From: Bradyrhizobium lablabi
GTDB lineage: Bacteria; Pseudomonadota; Alphaproteobacteria; Rhizobiales; Xanthobacteraceae
NCBI RefSeq assembly: GCF_018131005.1
Contig: NZ_JAFCJK010000012.1
Coordinates: 62,001-126,000, forward strand
Direction: 5' to 3'
DNA: 64,000 bases
Shown here: positions 42,363-52,061 of the stretch, piece after piece
How the letters are laid out: each line of letters begins with the position of its first letter
Numbering within the stretch: position 1 is the first letter of the stretch
Notes under the pieces: model-generated
What the model saw: the letters and a program-made list of their open reading frames with translations, nothing else
Told to the model about the DNA's origin: nothing
Database searches by the model: none
Made by a program: the position numbers and the translations under genes

Positions 42363-43064
42363 ATGCCCACAATCGCCCTGGTCGATGACGACCGCAACAT
42401 TCTCACTTCCGTCTCGATCGCGCTCGAAGCCGAAGGCTATCGCATCATGACCTACACGGACGGTGCGTCGGCGCTGGACGGCTTCCGAACCTCGCCGCCC
42501 GATCTTGCGATCCTTGACATCAAGATGCCGCGCATGGACGGCATGGAGACGCTGCGGCGGCTGCGCCAGAAGTCCGACCTGCCGGTGATTTTCCTCACCT
42601 CGAAGGACGAAGAGATCGACGAACTGTTCGGCCTGAAGATGGGGGCCGACGATTTCATTCGCAAACCGTTCTCCCAGCGCCTGCTGGTCGAACGCGTCAA
42701 GGCCGTGCTCCGCCGCGGCCAGCCCAAGGATCCGACCGCGCCGCCGAAGGAGCCGGACGCACGCGCGCTCGATCGCGGCCTGCTGCGGATGGACCCCGAG
42801 CGCCACACCTGCACCTGGAAGAACGAGCCGGTGACGCTGACGGTGACCGAATTCCTGATCCTGCAGGCGCTGGCGACGCGGCCCGGCGTCGTGAAGAGCC
42901 GCAACGCGTTGATGGACGCGGCTTATGACGATCAGGTCTATGTCGATGACCGCACCATCGACAGCCACATCAAGCGACTGCGCAAGAAGTTCAAGGTGGT
43001 CGACGACGAGTTCGAGATGATCGAAACGCTGTACGGCGTCGGCTACCGTTTCAAAGAAGCTTGA
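42363..43064 (+). CDS. chvI: Response regulator ChvI
   Basis: 233-residue OmpR-family regulator of the ChvG-ChvI acid/envelope-stress system. Receiver: IALVDDDRNILTSVSIALEAEGY, phosphoacceptor in LAILDIKMPRMDGMETL, FLTSKDEEIDELFGLKMGADDFIRKPFSQRLL. The winged helix shows LTVTEFLILQALATRPGVVKSRNALMD, DRTIDSHIKRLRKKFK and TLYGVGYRFKE. The stretch DEEIDELFGLKMGADDFIRKPF is characteristic of ChvI. The kinase partner ChvG is next, 198 bases downstream. Confidence 0.95.
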   Translation: MPTIALVDDDRNILTSVSIALEAEGYRIMTYTDGASALDGFRTSPPDLAILDIKMPRMDGMETLRRLRQKSDLPVIFLTSKDEEIDELFGLKMGADDFIRKPFSQRLLVERVKAVLRRGQPKDPTAPPKEPDARALDRGLLRMDPERHTCTWKNEPVTLTVTEFLILQALATRPGVVKSRNALMDAAYDDQVYVDDRTIDSHIKRLRKKFKVVDDEFEMIETLYGVGYRFKEA

Positions 43065-43107
43065 TCCGCACTTACCGGACATGGCGCGCGTGGCCAGCAC
43101 AGACGGC

Positions 43108-43158
43108 AGCGTTTTCGAACGGAGCGGCTGGCGGTTCGCTTGAGGAAAGCGCGTCAAA
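43108..43158. repeat. 51-bp dispersed repeat, inverted copy
   Basis: On the reverse strand this reads TTTGACGCGCTTTCCTCAAG and continues with GCGAACCG, matching the copy at 46582-46632 at most positions. The copies are in opposite orientation and lie on either side of the chvG-hprK-EIIA-HPr block. Confidence 0.65.
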
Positions 43159-43262
43159 CAAAAATGATCGCAGCCCGGCTCTGATTGAAGCAGAATTGGG
43201 CTGCAACACGGGGCGATCGCCTGCATCGCGGGACACATCCAAACCAACCGGCAGTTTTGCCA

Positions 43263-45071
43263 GTGCTTGATCGAGCGCAGCCTGAGCTAGGATTGAACAC
43301 CGAGGAAGCCGTACAGCTCCTCGAACATGAAGTCGTGGCCGACGACCCGGCACAGGAGAGAGGCTGGCGCCGTCCGATCGGCTGGCTGCGTCGCGCCGGC
43401 CAGTTTTTCTTTGCCCTCTCGTTCTCGAGCCTGACGCGCCGCATCGTCTCGCTCAACCTCGCCGGCCTCGTCGCGCTGGTCGCAAGCATCCTCTACCTCT
43501 CGCAGTTCCGTGCCGGCCTGATCGAGGCGCGCACACAGAGTCTGCTCGTCTATGCCGAGATCATCTCGGAGGCGATCGCGGCTTCGGCCACCGTCGAAGG
43601 CAATACCATCACCATCGATCCCGACCGGTTGCTCGACCTGAAGCCCGGCGAGAGCTTTGGCGCGCCCGATGAGTCCGCCGACTTCCCGATCAACCCCGAG
43701 CGCGTCGCGCCGGTGCTGCGCCGCCTGATCGCGCCGACCAAGACACGCGCGCGCATCTTCGACCGTGATGGCGGGCTGATCCTCGACAGCCGCAATCTTT
43801 TCGCGCGTGGCGACGTGCTGCGCTTCGAGCTGCCGCCGCCATCGGAAAAGCCTTCGTTCTTCGAGAAGACCAAGGCGGCGATCAAGACCTGGTTTAACCG
43901 TGGCGACCTGCCGGTCTATCGCGAGCTCGGGCCCGAGGGCGGCAGGGGTTATCCCGAGGTCGCCCAATCGCTCGACGGCGTGAAGAGCAGCATGGTGCGT
44001 GTCACCGAACGCGGCGCCGTCGTCGTGTCGGTCGCGGTTCCCGTGCAGCATTTCCGCGCCGTGCGCGGAGCGCTGATGCTGACCACCCAGGGCGACGACA
44101 TCGACCAGATGGTGACGGCCGAGCGCCTCGCCATTCTGAAGGTCGGCGGCGTCGCTTCAGCCGTGATGATCGTGCTGTCGCTGCTGCTGGCGAGCACCAT
44201 CGCCGGCCCCGTGCGGCGGCTTGCAGACGGCGCCGAACGCGTCCGCCGCCGTATCCAGACCCGCGTCGAGATTCCCGACTTCACCGGGCGCCGCGACGAG
44301 ATTGGCCATCTCTCCGGCGCGCTGCGCGACATGACCAACGCGCTCTACAGTCGCATCGAAGCCATCGAGATGTTCGCCGCCGACGTCGCCCACGAGCTCA
44401 AGAACCCGCTGACCTCGCTGCGCTCTGCGGTCGAAACGATGCCGCTTGCGCGGAACGAGAACAGCCGCGCGCGGCTCCTCGCCGTGATCGAGCACGACGT
44501 CAAGCGGCTCGACCGCCTGATCTCCGACATCTCGGACGCAAGCCGTCTCGACGCCGAATTGCAGCGGCAGGACATGGCGCCGGTCGATTTGCGCCGGCTG
44601 TTGACGACGCTGACCGGCGTCGCCAACGAAACGCGGCTCGGCCACGACGTCGCGGTCGAGGCTCGCTTCGAGGGCCGCGGCCCGACCGACACGTTCTCCG
44701 TGCCCGGCCACGATTCACGCCTCGGCCAGGTGATCTCGAATCTGCTGTCGAACGCGCAGTCGTTCTCCAAGCCCGGCGACAGGGTGCGCATCGTCTGCCG
44801 CCGTGTGCGCAGCGAGGTCGAGATCGTCGTCGACGATGACGGCCCCGGCATCGGCGAGGATGCGCTGGAGCGTATCTTCGAGCGCTTCTACACCGACCGG
44901 CCGCACCAGGGCTTCGGCCAGAACTCCGGCCTCGGACTCTCGATCTCGAAACAGATCATCGAGGCGCATAGCGGGCGGATCTGGGCGGAGAACCGGCCGG
45001 GTCCCGTGGATGAAGACGGAGAGCCCACGGTGGCCGGCGCCCGCTTCGTCGTCAGGCTGCCGACGCCATGA
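43263..45071 (+). CDS. chvG: Sensor histidine kinase ChvG
   Basis: About 602-residue membrane kinase. A cytoplasmic lead is followed by a transmembrane helix (IVSLNLAGLVALVASILYL). The large periplasmic domain (about 95-305) carries TIDPDRLLDLKPGES and RARIFDRDGGLILDSRNLF, typical of ChvG. A second helix (GVASAVMIVLSLLLAS) leads into HAMP. The HisKA box is DVAHELKNPLTSLRSAVE, and the ATPase motifs are ISNLLSNAQSFS, DDGPGIGEDALERIFERFYTDR and NSGLGLSISKQI. Start uncertain; GTG 43263 is proposed because upstream in-frame codons lie next to a dispersed repeat. In relatives the periplasmic inhibitor ExoR controls ChvG; no exoR is in the window. The end overlaps hprK by 4 bases. Confidence 0.93.
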   Translation: MLDRAQPELGLNTEEAVQLLEHEVVADDPAQERGWRRPIGWLRRAGQFFFALSFSSLTRRIVSLNLAGLVALVASILYLSQFRAGLIEARTQSLLVYAEIISEAIAASATVEGNTITIDPDRLLDLKPGESFGAPDESADFPINPERVAPVLRRLIAPTKTRARIFDRDGGLILDSRNLFARGDVLRFELPPPSEKPSFFEKTKAAIKTWFNRGDLPVYRELGPEGGRGYPEVAQSLDGVKSSMVRVTERGAVVVSVAVPVQHFRAVRGALMLTTQGDDIDQMVTAERLAILKVGGVASAVMIVLSLLLASTIAGPVRRLADGAERVRRRIQTRVEIPDFTGRRDEIGHLSGALRDMTNALYSRIEAIEMFAADVAHELKNPLTSLRSAVETMPLARNENSRARLLAVIEHDVKRLDRLISDISDASRLDAELQRQDMAPVDLRRLLTTLTGVANETRLGHDVAVEARFEGRGPTDTFSVPGHDSRLGQVISNLLSNAQSFSKPGDRVRIVCRRVRSEVEIVVDDDGPGIGEDALERIFERFYTDRPHQGFGQNSGLGLSISKQIIEAHSGRIWAENRPGPVDEDGEPTVAGARFVVRLPTP

Positions 45072-45634
45072 TCGGCAATCCAAGCGTGCATGCGTCCGCC
45101 GTTCTGGTCGGCGATCGCGCGGTGCTGATCCGCGGACCGTCCGGCTCCGGCAAGTCGCGTCTGGCCTTCGATCTGGTTCTTGCCGGACGAGCGGGATACC
45201 TCCCGAAGGCCATTTTGGTGGGTGACGACCGTGTCCATCTTGACACAGCCGGCGAACAATTGTGGGTCCGCCCGGCGCCGGAACTGGCCGGGTTGCTCGA
45301 GATCCGTGGCCTCGGAATCCGCCATTGCGCCTTCACCACGGAGGCTGTGGTCGGGCTTGTGGTCGACCTGGCCGCCGGCGATGCAGAGCGGCTGCCGCCG
45401 CCAGAGGCGCTCCAATGCCGAGTTTACGGTGTTTTGCTACCGCGAATCCCTGTTGGCGTCGGCTTTGAGCCCCTGCCGCTGGTTGTCGCGGCGCTGACGA
45501 CAACTGAAAGTTCATGTCCCCGTAACATTATGGCTAATTGTGCGAAGGACATTAGTAACCATATGCCCTCCACTATCGCGTCCGATTTGGTCGGCGCAGC
45601 CTCCCATCTCTATCGCCAGGAACCGGGAGACTAG
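45068..45634 (+). CDS. hprK: HPr kinase/phosphorylase, short alphaproteobacterial type
   Basis: 188-residue protein phosphorylating a serine of HPr. Walker A GPSGSGKSRLAFDL (about 23-36), LVGDDRVHL and the HprK signature LLEIRGLGIRH are clear. It lacks the large N-terminal domain of Firmicute HprK, as usual in alphaproteobacteria. The C-terminal part after FEPLPLVVAAL looks longer and more variable than the minimal domain. It starts in an ATGA overlap with chvG, tying PTS regulation to the ChvG-ChvI operon. Confidence 0.93.
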   Translation: MIGNPSVHASAVLVGDRAVLIRGPSGSGKSRLAFDLVLAGRAGYLPKAILVGDDRVHLDTAGEQLWVRPAPELAGLLEIRGLGIRHCAFTTEAVVGLVVDLAAGDAERLPPPEALQCRVYGVLLPRIPVGVGFEPLPLVVAALTTTESSCPRNIMANCAKDISNHMPSTIASDLVGAASHLYRQEPGD

Positions 45635-45721
45635 CCAAGATGTCCTCTTGCGCGGGACCTCTGGATGGTCAAAGTGGCGCGTTCGTGCGGTGCACCAAGG
45701 AGCGCCCGCGAGGAGTTTCCG

Positions 45722-46123
45722 ATGATTGGTCTAGTGCTGGTGACCCATGGGCGCCTTGCCGACGAGTTCAGAGCGGCGCTTGAACACGTAATGGGTCCGC
45801 AGAAACAAATTGAAGCAGTTACGATCGGTGCCGAAGACGATGCCGATCTCTGTCGAAGCGACATCATCGAAGCGGTGAATCGCGTCGATAGCGGAGACGG
45901 CGTCGCCATCCTCACCGACATGTTCGGTGGTACGCCGTCGAACCTTGCGATCTCCTGCATGAGCCGCCCGAAGGTGGAAGTGCTCGCAGGCATCAATCTT
46001 CCCATGCTGGTCAAGCTAGCCAAGGTTCGCGAGGAGCGCTCGTTGCCCGATGCGATCGCGATGGCCCAGGAAGCCGGCCGCAAATACGTCACCATCGCCA
46101 GCCGCGTCCTCGCAGGCAAATGA
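45722..46123 (+). CDS. PTS EIIA of the mannose family
   Basis: 133-residue cytoplasmic phosphocarrier. It begins MIGLVLVTHGRLADEF with the phosphorylated His 9, followed by AILTDMFGGTPSNLA and GINLPMLVKL, the EIIA-Man pattern. No EIIB, EIIC or EIID sugar-transport genes are nearby, so like other alphaproteobacterial members it is probably regulatory within a PTS-Ntr-like phosphorelay. ATG 45722 follows GAGGAGT. Its stop overlaps the HPr start (ATGA). Confidence 0.92.
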   Translation: MIGLVLVTHGRLADEFRAALEHVMGPQKQIEAVTIGAEDDADLCRSDIIEAVNRVDSGDGVAILTDMFGGTPSNLAISCMSRPKVEVLAGINLPMLVKLAKVREERSLPDAIAMAQEAGRKYVTIASRVLAGK

Positions 46124-46446
46124 GCGACGAGACCTCGGGTGCAAACGAAGTCGGTCCGAGGGTGCCTGCTGGCGCTATTTCCCGCGAGCTGATGATCGTC
46201 AACAAGCGCGGCCTGCACGCGCGGGCGTCGGCCAAATTCGTGCAGATGGTCGAGCGTTTCAACGCCGAGGTCTGGGTCACGCGCGGCAGCGAGACCGTCG
46301 GCGGAACCTCGATCATGGGCCTGATGATGCTCGCCGCCGGCCCCGGAACGTCGGTCGTGGTTTCCGCGGCAGGCCCCGAAGCGCAGGCCGCGCTCGATGC
46401 CATCGCCGAACTCGTCGCGAGCAAGTTCAACGAAGAAGGCACCTAG
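46120..46446 (+). CDS. Phosphocarrier protein HPr
   Basis: 108-residue HPr-family protein. NKRGLHARASAKFVQMVERF carries the EI-phosphorylated His 33. SIMGLMMLAAGPGTSVVV contains the Ser that HprK modifies. About 18 extra N-terminal residues precede the core. It accepts phosphate from EI-Ntr (not in the window) and passes it to the EIIA just upstream; HprK, two genes upstream, can modulate this. Start in a 4-base overlap with the EIIA gene. Confidence 0.93.
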   Translation: MSDETSGANEVGPRVPAGAISRELMIVNKRGLHARASAKFVQMVERFNAEVWVTRGSETVGGTSIMGLMMLAAGPGTSVVVSAAGPEAQAALDAIAELVASKFNEEGT

Positions 46447-46519
46447 AGCATGATCCGCAAGAGTGTGTCGCGATTTTCTCTCGCGACAGACGCATGCCGT
46501 TTGCGCGGAGATCATGCTC
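46446..46519. repeat. Palindromic repeat of the GAGCATGATC type
   Basis: GAGCATGATCC at the left and GATCATGCTC at the right are inverted ends, with an inner stem GTCGCGATTTT/CTCTCGCGAC. Directly after the HPr stop. Related to the element at 9668-9715. Confidence 0.7.
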
Positions 46520-46581
46520 AAGCAAAGAGATGAGATCATGATCGGTTCTGATTGAATCAGTACCGAGGCCTGGATTCTCGG

Positions 46582-46632
46582 CTTGACGCGTTTTCTTCAG
46601 GCGAACCGGCGGCCAGTTCGCTCAAGAACGCT
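46582..46632. repeat. 51-bp dispersed repeat, direct copy
   Basis: Starts CTTGACGCGTTTTCTTCAGG and ends AAGAACGCT; matches the reverse complement of 43108-43158. Lies between the HPr gene and the convergent glycosyltransferase. Confidence 0.65.
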
Positions 46633-46649
46633 AAAGCGCGAACACGGGG

Positions 46650-48263
46650 CTACTTCGCCGGCGGCACCAGATAGACTTTCCAGGCGGTCGACGGGCCGGG
46701 ATGGCCGTGGAAGAAACGCTGAGTGTTCACCACCAGCGGCTCGGCATCCTTGGCGTGCTCCGCCATCCAGGCCTCACACGGCTTCAGAAAGATCGGATCG
46801 GTCGTGTCGCAGATGCCGATGAAGCCAAGCCGCTTGGCTTCGTCAAGCGAGGTCAATCCCGACGACCAGGCCTCTCCGGGCGTGATCGCCGCCGGATGAT
46901 CGGGGCTGTAGAACGTCATCGGTTCGCTGATGTCGGTGCGGGCGGCGACGACCGCCCAGCGCGAATGGAATTTGTTCTGCCAGGTCGCGGTCAGTTCGCG
47001 CGCAAGCTCCGAACGCGCGGCATAGGTCGAGCCGCCGTTGTGGCTCGACGCCACTTCCTGAACGGCGATGCTGGGCGCGGCGAACAGCGTCACGATCGTG
47101 GCGACGAACCAGATCGCGGTAATCGCAAGCAGCGCCTTGCGCGGAATTCGCAAGCGAGGGATCGCGACCACCGCCAGCGGCACCAGGAAGAACAGCGGGA
47201 TGCCCCAATCGGTCTTGATGTAGACCATGAACGCCAGCGCGCCCAGTGGCGGCCCGACCGCAACGATGAGCTGGATGACCCAGATGTTGAACGCCTGCGC
47301 TCGGTTGACGCCCGGATTCGGCCTACTCGACCAGATGCGTGAAAGCCCGGCCGATCGCCGCCACGGCGGCGCGCTCAGCGACAGGGCCAGCAGGCCGAGC
47401 AGCACAGGCGCGGCGAGCAGCGCGAGATTGTGCCCGATATAGCCGATCACGAGCTGGACGTTGAGCGCGCGGCTCGACAGCGCGTAGACGTCACCGGCAT
47501 AGGTGAAGGGCAGGAAATCAACCTCCTCGAGCCAGACCAGATGCGGGACCATCGCCACGGCCACCGTAGCGATTGCAACCCACGGCGCTGGCGAGCGCAG
47601 GAACTGCAGCCGCTGCGGATGAAGCAGCGCGGTGAGGCCGATGGCGCCGATTACGGTCACCACCCAATATTTGGTCATCAGCGCGAGCGCGCCGGCAAAG
47701 CCGAGCCACAGGCCGGATTTCACGCTGCGCTTCTCGAACGCGTTGAGATAGGCCAGCACCAGGAGCGGCAACGGCACGAGCTGGGCCAGGTCGGCGTTGA
47801 ACTTGAAGCCCTTGAAATTGAAGATCGGGTAGAGCGCGAGCATCACCACCACGAAGAAGGCGCGGCGCCGGTCCACGACCCGCAGCGCGATCCGCCAACA
47901 GACCACGAGCGCAAAGCCTGTGGTCGCCATCGCGAGCGCGTAGGACGACCAGTTGGTTACAGGGAAGATCCTGAACCAGACGCCGGCGATCCATCCTGAC
48001 AGCGGCGGATGCTTGCCGTAGCCGAGCAGGAAGCGCTGTCCCCATGCATAGGCTTCAGCGACGTCCATGTGAACGTCCTGCGCGGCCTTGAGCTTGACCA
48101 GGATCAGCGTCCACAGCACTGCGTGGACCAGCGCGAAGCCGACCACGAGCCACACGCCGGCCCTTGGATCTGTCGCCCGCGAGGCCAGCCAGGCCGCCAT
48201 CCGGCGAATGGTGAGCCTGCGCCTTGCGCGCGATGCGGCGGGTAAATAGGAGGCGGTCGACAT
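46650..48263 (-). CDS. Glycosyltransferase family 39-like membrane protein
   Basis: 537-residue polytopic membrane protein with about ten to twelve hydrophobic helices. After the first helix, HMDVAEAYAWGQRFLLGYGKHPPLSGW matches the conserved periplasmic loop of ArnT/PMT-type transferases that use polyprenyl-phosphate sugars (acidic and GKHPPL elements). The C-terminal periplasmic region contains SSHNGGSTYAARSELAREL and YSPDHPAAITPGEAWSSG. It may decorate lipid A, hopanoids or other envelope lipids; sugar and acceptor are unknown. Start ATG 48263. A longer open frame continuing antisense through lepA is not credible. Divergent from lepA, with 114 bases between starts. Confidence 0.85.
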   Translation of the reverse strand: MSTASYLPAASRARRRLTIRRMAAWLASRATDPRAGVWLVVGFALVHAVLWTLILVKLKAAQDVHMDVAEAYAWGQRFLLGYGKHPPLSGWIAGVWFRIFPVTNWSSYALAMATTGFALVVCWRIALRVVDRRRAFFVVVMLALYPIFNFKGFKFNADLAQLVPLPLLVLAYLNAFEKRSVKSGLWLGFAGALALMTKYWVVTVIGAIGLTALLHPQRLQFLRSPAPWVAIATVAVAMVPHLVWLEEVDFLPFTYAGDVYALSSRALNVQLVIGYIGHNLALLAAPVLLGLLALSLSAPPWRRSAGLSRIWSSRPNPGVNRAQAFNIWVIQLIVAVGPPLGALAFMVYIKTDWGIPLFFLVPLAVVAIPRLRIPRKALLAITAIWFVATIVTLFAAPSIAVQEVASSHNGGSTYAARSELARELTATWQNKFHSRWAVVAARTDISEPMTFYSPDHPAAITPGEAWSSGLTSLDEAKRLGFIGICDTTDPIFLKPCEAWMAEHAKDAEPLVVNTQRFFHGHPGPSTAWKVYLVPPAK

Positions 48264-48377
48264 GGTCTGTGCGTAGCGCGTTTTTGATGCCAGTGAAATC
48301 AGCTTGGCGTGAAGAAACACCCTTGAAATACAGCAATATGGTTGCCGCTTCGAGGTGCGGATGCTATCCCGCGCCCC

Positions 48378-50189
<1,812 letters not shown>

Positions 50190-50289
50190 GGCGTCGCCGC
50201 GGGCGCGCTTGATGTCCATGGTTTTCCCAGCAACAAAACGTGCCACGATTTCAATCGCCATTGCACATCGTGAAAACTAAGCTGCAGTC

Positions 50290-50619
50290 ATGTTGCGAAT
50301 CGTGTTCCTCTCGACCGTAATTCTCCTGTTGGTGCAGCCGGACCTGAGCTCGGCCGCTTCAGCGAAAAAGCGGCATGTCGCCCGCTGGCATGGCTACGGC
50401 TTCCTGCCCGGCTACCGGCAGCCGCCCAACGAAACCATTCCGGTGTTTGGTCCGCGTGGCGCCGCCCGCGGCCTGCCGGACTATTCGCCACGCTACTGGT
50501 ATGGCGACGACCTCTATTATTTCGGCCAGCCCGGATTCTACCGCGGGCGCTACAATGGCGGCAGCTTCGGTCCGTGCTGGAGCTGGACGCCGATCGGGCG
50601 GGCCTGGCATTGCGGTTAG
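50290..50619 (+). CDS. Small secreted Tyr/Gly/Pro-rich protein
   Basis: 109 residues. Signal peptide MLRIVFLSTVILLLVQPDLS, cleavage near SSAASA. The mature part is rich in Gly, Tyr, Arg and Trp: WHGYGFLPGYRQPPNETIP, YWYGDDLYYFGQPGFYRGRY and the end FGPCWSWTPIGRAWHCG with two cysteines. Similar short secreted proteins occur in Bradyrhizobium relatives (general impression, not checked). Function unknown. One base separates its stop from that of the convergent nuclease gene. Confidence 0.7.
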   Translation: MLRIVFLSTVILLLVQPDLSSAASAKKRHVARWHGYGFLPGYRQPPNETIPVFGPRGAARGLPDYSPRYWYGDDLYYFGQPGFYRGRYNGGSFGPCWSWTPIGRAWHCG

Positions 50620-50620
50620 G

Positions 50621-51781
50621 CTAGCCGCGGCGCTTCCTGGCTGCCTTCTTCGCGGGCGCCTTCCGCGCTGAGCTCTTGGCGGCTTTCTTTGGTGCTTTCT
50701 TCGCCGCCTTGCCGGACTTCTTCTTCGCCGTCCTGGTACCCCCAGCCTTCTGCTCCGCGTTGTCGGCATCGTGGCTATTGGCGACGTCGTCGAGATAGGT
50801 ATCGGTCTTGTCGACGTCGAATTGCGACCACATGATGAGATGGTCGGACATCTGGTATGTCCGCCACTCCTTGAAGCTCCTGGCGTTGGTCGCCTTGAAC
50901 GGTTTCGCATAGCGCTTTTCGTCATTGTACACGTAGTCGTAAAAATCGAACACGCCCGCCTGGCGGTTGATCAGCCCTTCGGTGCGCTTGAAGAAGGCGA
51001 TCTGGTCGTAGAACTTGTCCTTGGTGACGTTTGAGCCGGGCACCTTCTGCAACTGATCCGGGATGACGAAGCCGCTCTTCACGAGTTCCTGAAACGTCTT
51101 GTCGCTGTGCTTGGCGATGTTGAAATCGCCGAGCAGCACCAGGTTCTCGGGCGAGTAGGAGACGCGCTTGTCGGTGTTGATGTAGTCCTTGGCTTTCTTG
51201 GCCAGGACGCCCGCAGTCGCCTCGATTTCTCCCACACGCCGCCGGTCCTCGTCGCCCTTCCCGTAATAGATGTGGACGGTGCAAAGGTTGAACTTGGCCC
51301 ATCCCGCCTGAAATCCGCAGATGAATGGCGTACGAGCGATCTGCGCGACGATCTTGGATTCCTTCGGAGGCAGCACGATCTCGCCGGCAAGCCCGGTGAA
51401 CGAAACCTGGTTCTTGTCGAACAGGAACGCGAGCCGTTCAGCATTGCCGCCCTGCGCATAGCTCACATCGGTGAAGATGACGTCCCAATGCGGCCCTAAC
51501 AGCCGCATCACCCTGCGCAACTCGTCGAGATTCCGGCGAACCTCCTGCACCGCTACCAGATCGAAATGATTGATGCATTCCGCGATGAAGAAACGGGCGT
51601 CCTGCATACGCTCGCCGTATTTGGTGCCGCCGAACTCGCGAATATTCCAGGTCGCAAGCAGCAGCCTGCCCGCGCCCTTGGTGGGAATCTTGTTGGAGAG
51701 GCCTGCTCGCAAATCCTTCAAGCCGCTGGTGATCCTGAGAACCTCGGTTTTCTCGGCCCGACGTAATGGCGTGTAGTCCAT
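50621..51781 (-). CDS. Endonuclease/exonuclease/phosphatase-fold protein with Lys/Ala-rich tail
   Basis: 386 residues from ATG 51781. The EEP core has LLLATWNIREFGGTKYGERM, FDLVAVQEVRRNLDELRRV (catalytic Glu), WDVIFTDVSYAQGGNAERLAFLFD, LVLLGDFNI (Asp/Asn) and YQMSDHLIMWSQF (terminal Asp-His). These are the residues of the Mg-dependent nuclease/phosphatase superfamily. No signal peptide. The last about 45 residues, from KKKSGKAAKKAPKKAAKSS to the end, are almost only Lys, Ala, Arg and Pro, like histone H1 or the tails of some topoisomerases. This suggests DNA binding and nuclease activity on DNA, which is inference. Confidence 0.85.
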   Translation of the reverse strand: MDYTPLRRAEKTEVLRITSGLKDLRAGLSNKIPTKGAGRLLLATWNIREFGGTKYGERMQDARFFIAECINHFDLVAVQEVRRNLDELRRVMRLLGPHWDVIFTDVSYAQGGNAERLAFLFDKNQVSFTGLAGEIVLPPKESKIVAQIARTPFICGFQAGWAKFNLCTVHIYYGKGDEDRRRVGEIEATAGVLAKKAKDYINTDKRVSYSPENLVLLGDFNIAKHSDKTFQELVKSGFVIPDQLQKVPGSNVTKDKFYDQIAFFKRTEGLINRQAGVFDFYDYVYNDEKRYAKPFKATNARSFKEWRTYQMSDHLIMWSQFDVDKTDTYLDDVANSHDADNAEQKAGGTRTAKKKSGKAAKKAPKKAAKSSARKAPAKKAARKRRG

Positions 51782-52061
51782 GATCGCTCCTAGACAGGAA
51801 CTCGCGTAATCAGTTTCGAAAATCAAACAAGCAGGTTGGATTTTGATAATAAAGCTACCTGAGCGTGCGGCCAATTGAACTGCGACATCTTGTTGCGTAT
51901 CGCCCAGCGGTCGGGAAGCGCCGATCGCGACTTGCGCTGCTCCGCACGGCGTGCGGCGCGAGGTCCGCGAATCGAGTGAGCGACCTTGCCCACGGCCGGC
52001 AGATGAGCCACCATCCCGCTCGCGCGAGCCAGCAACATCAACCGCGCGTCCGAGGAAACGC

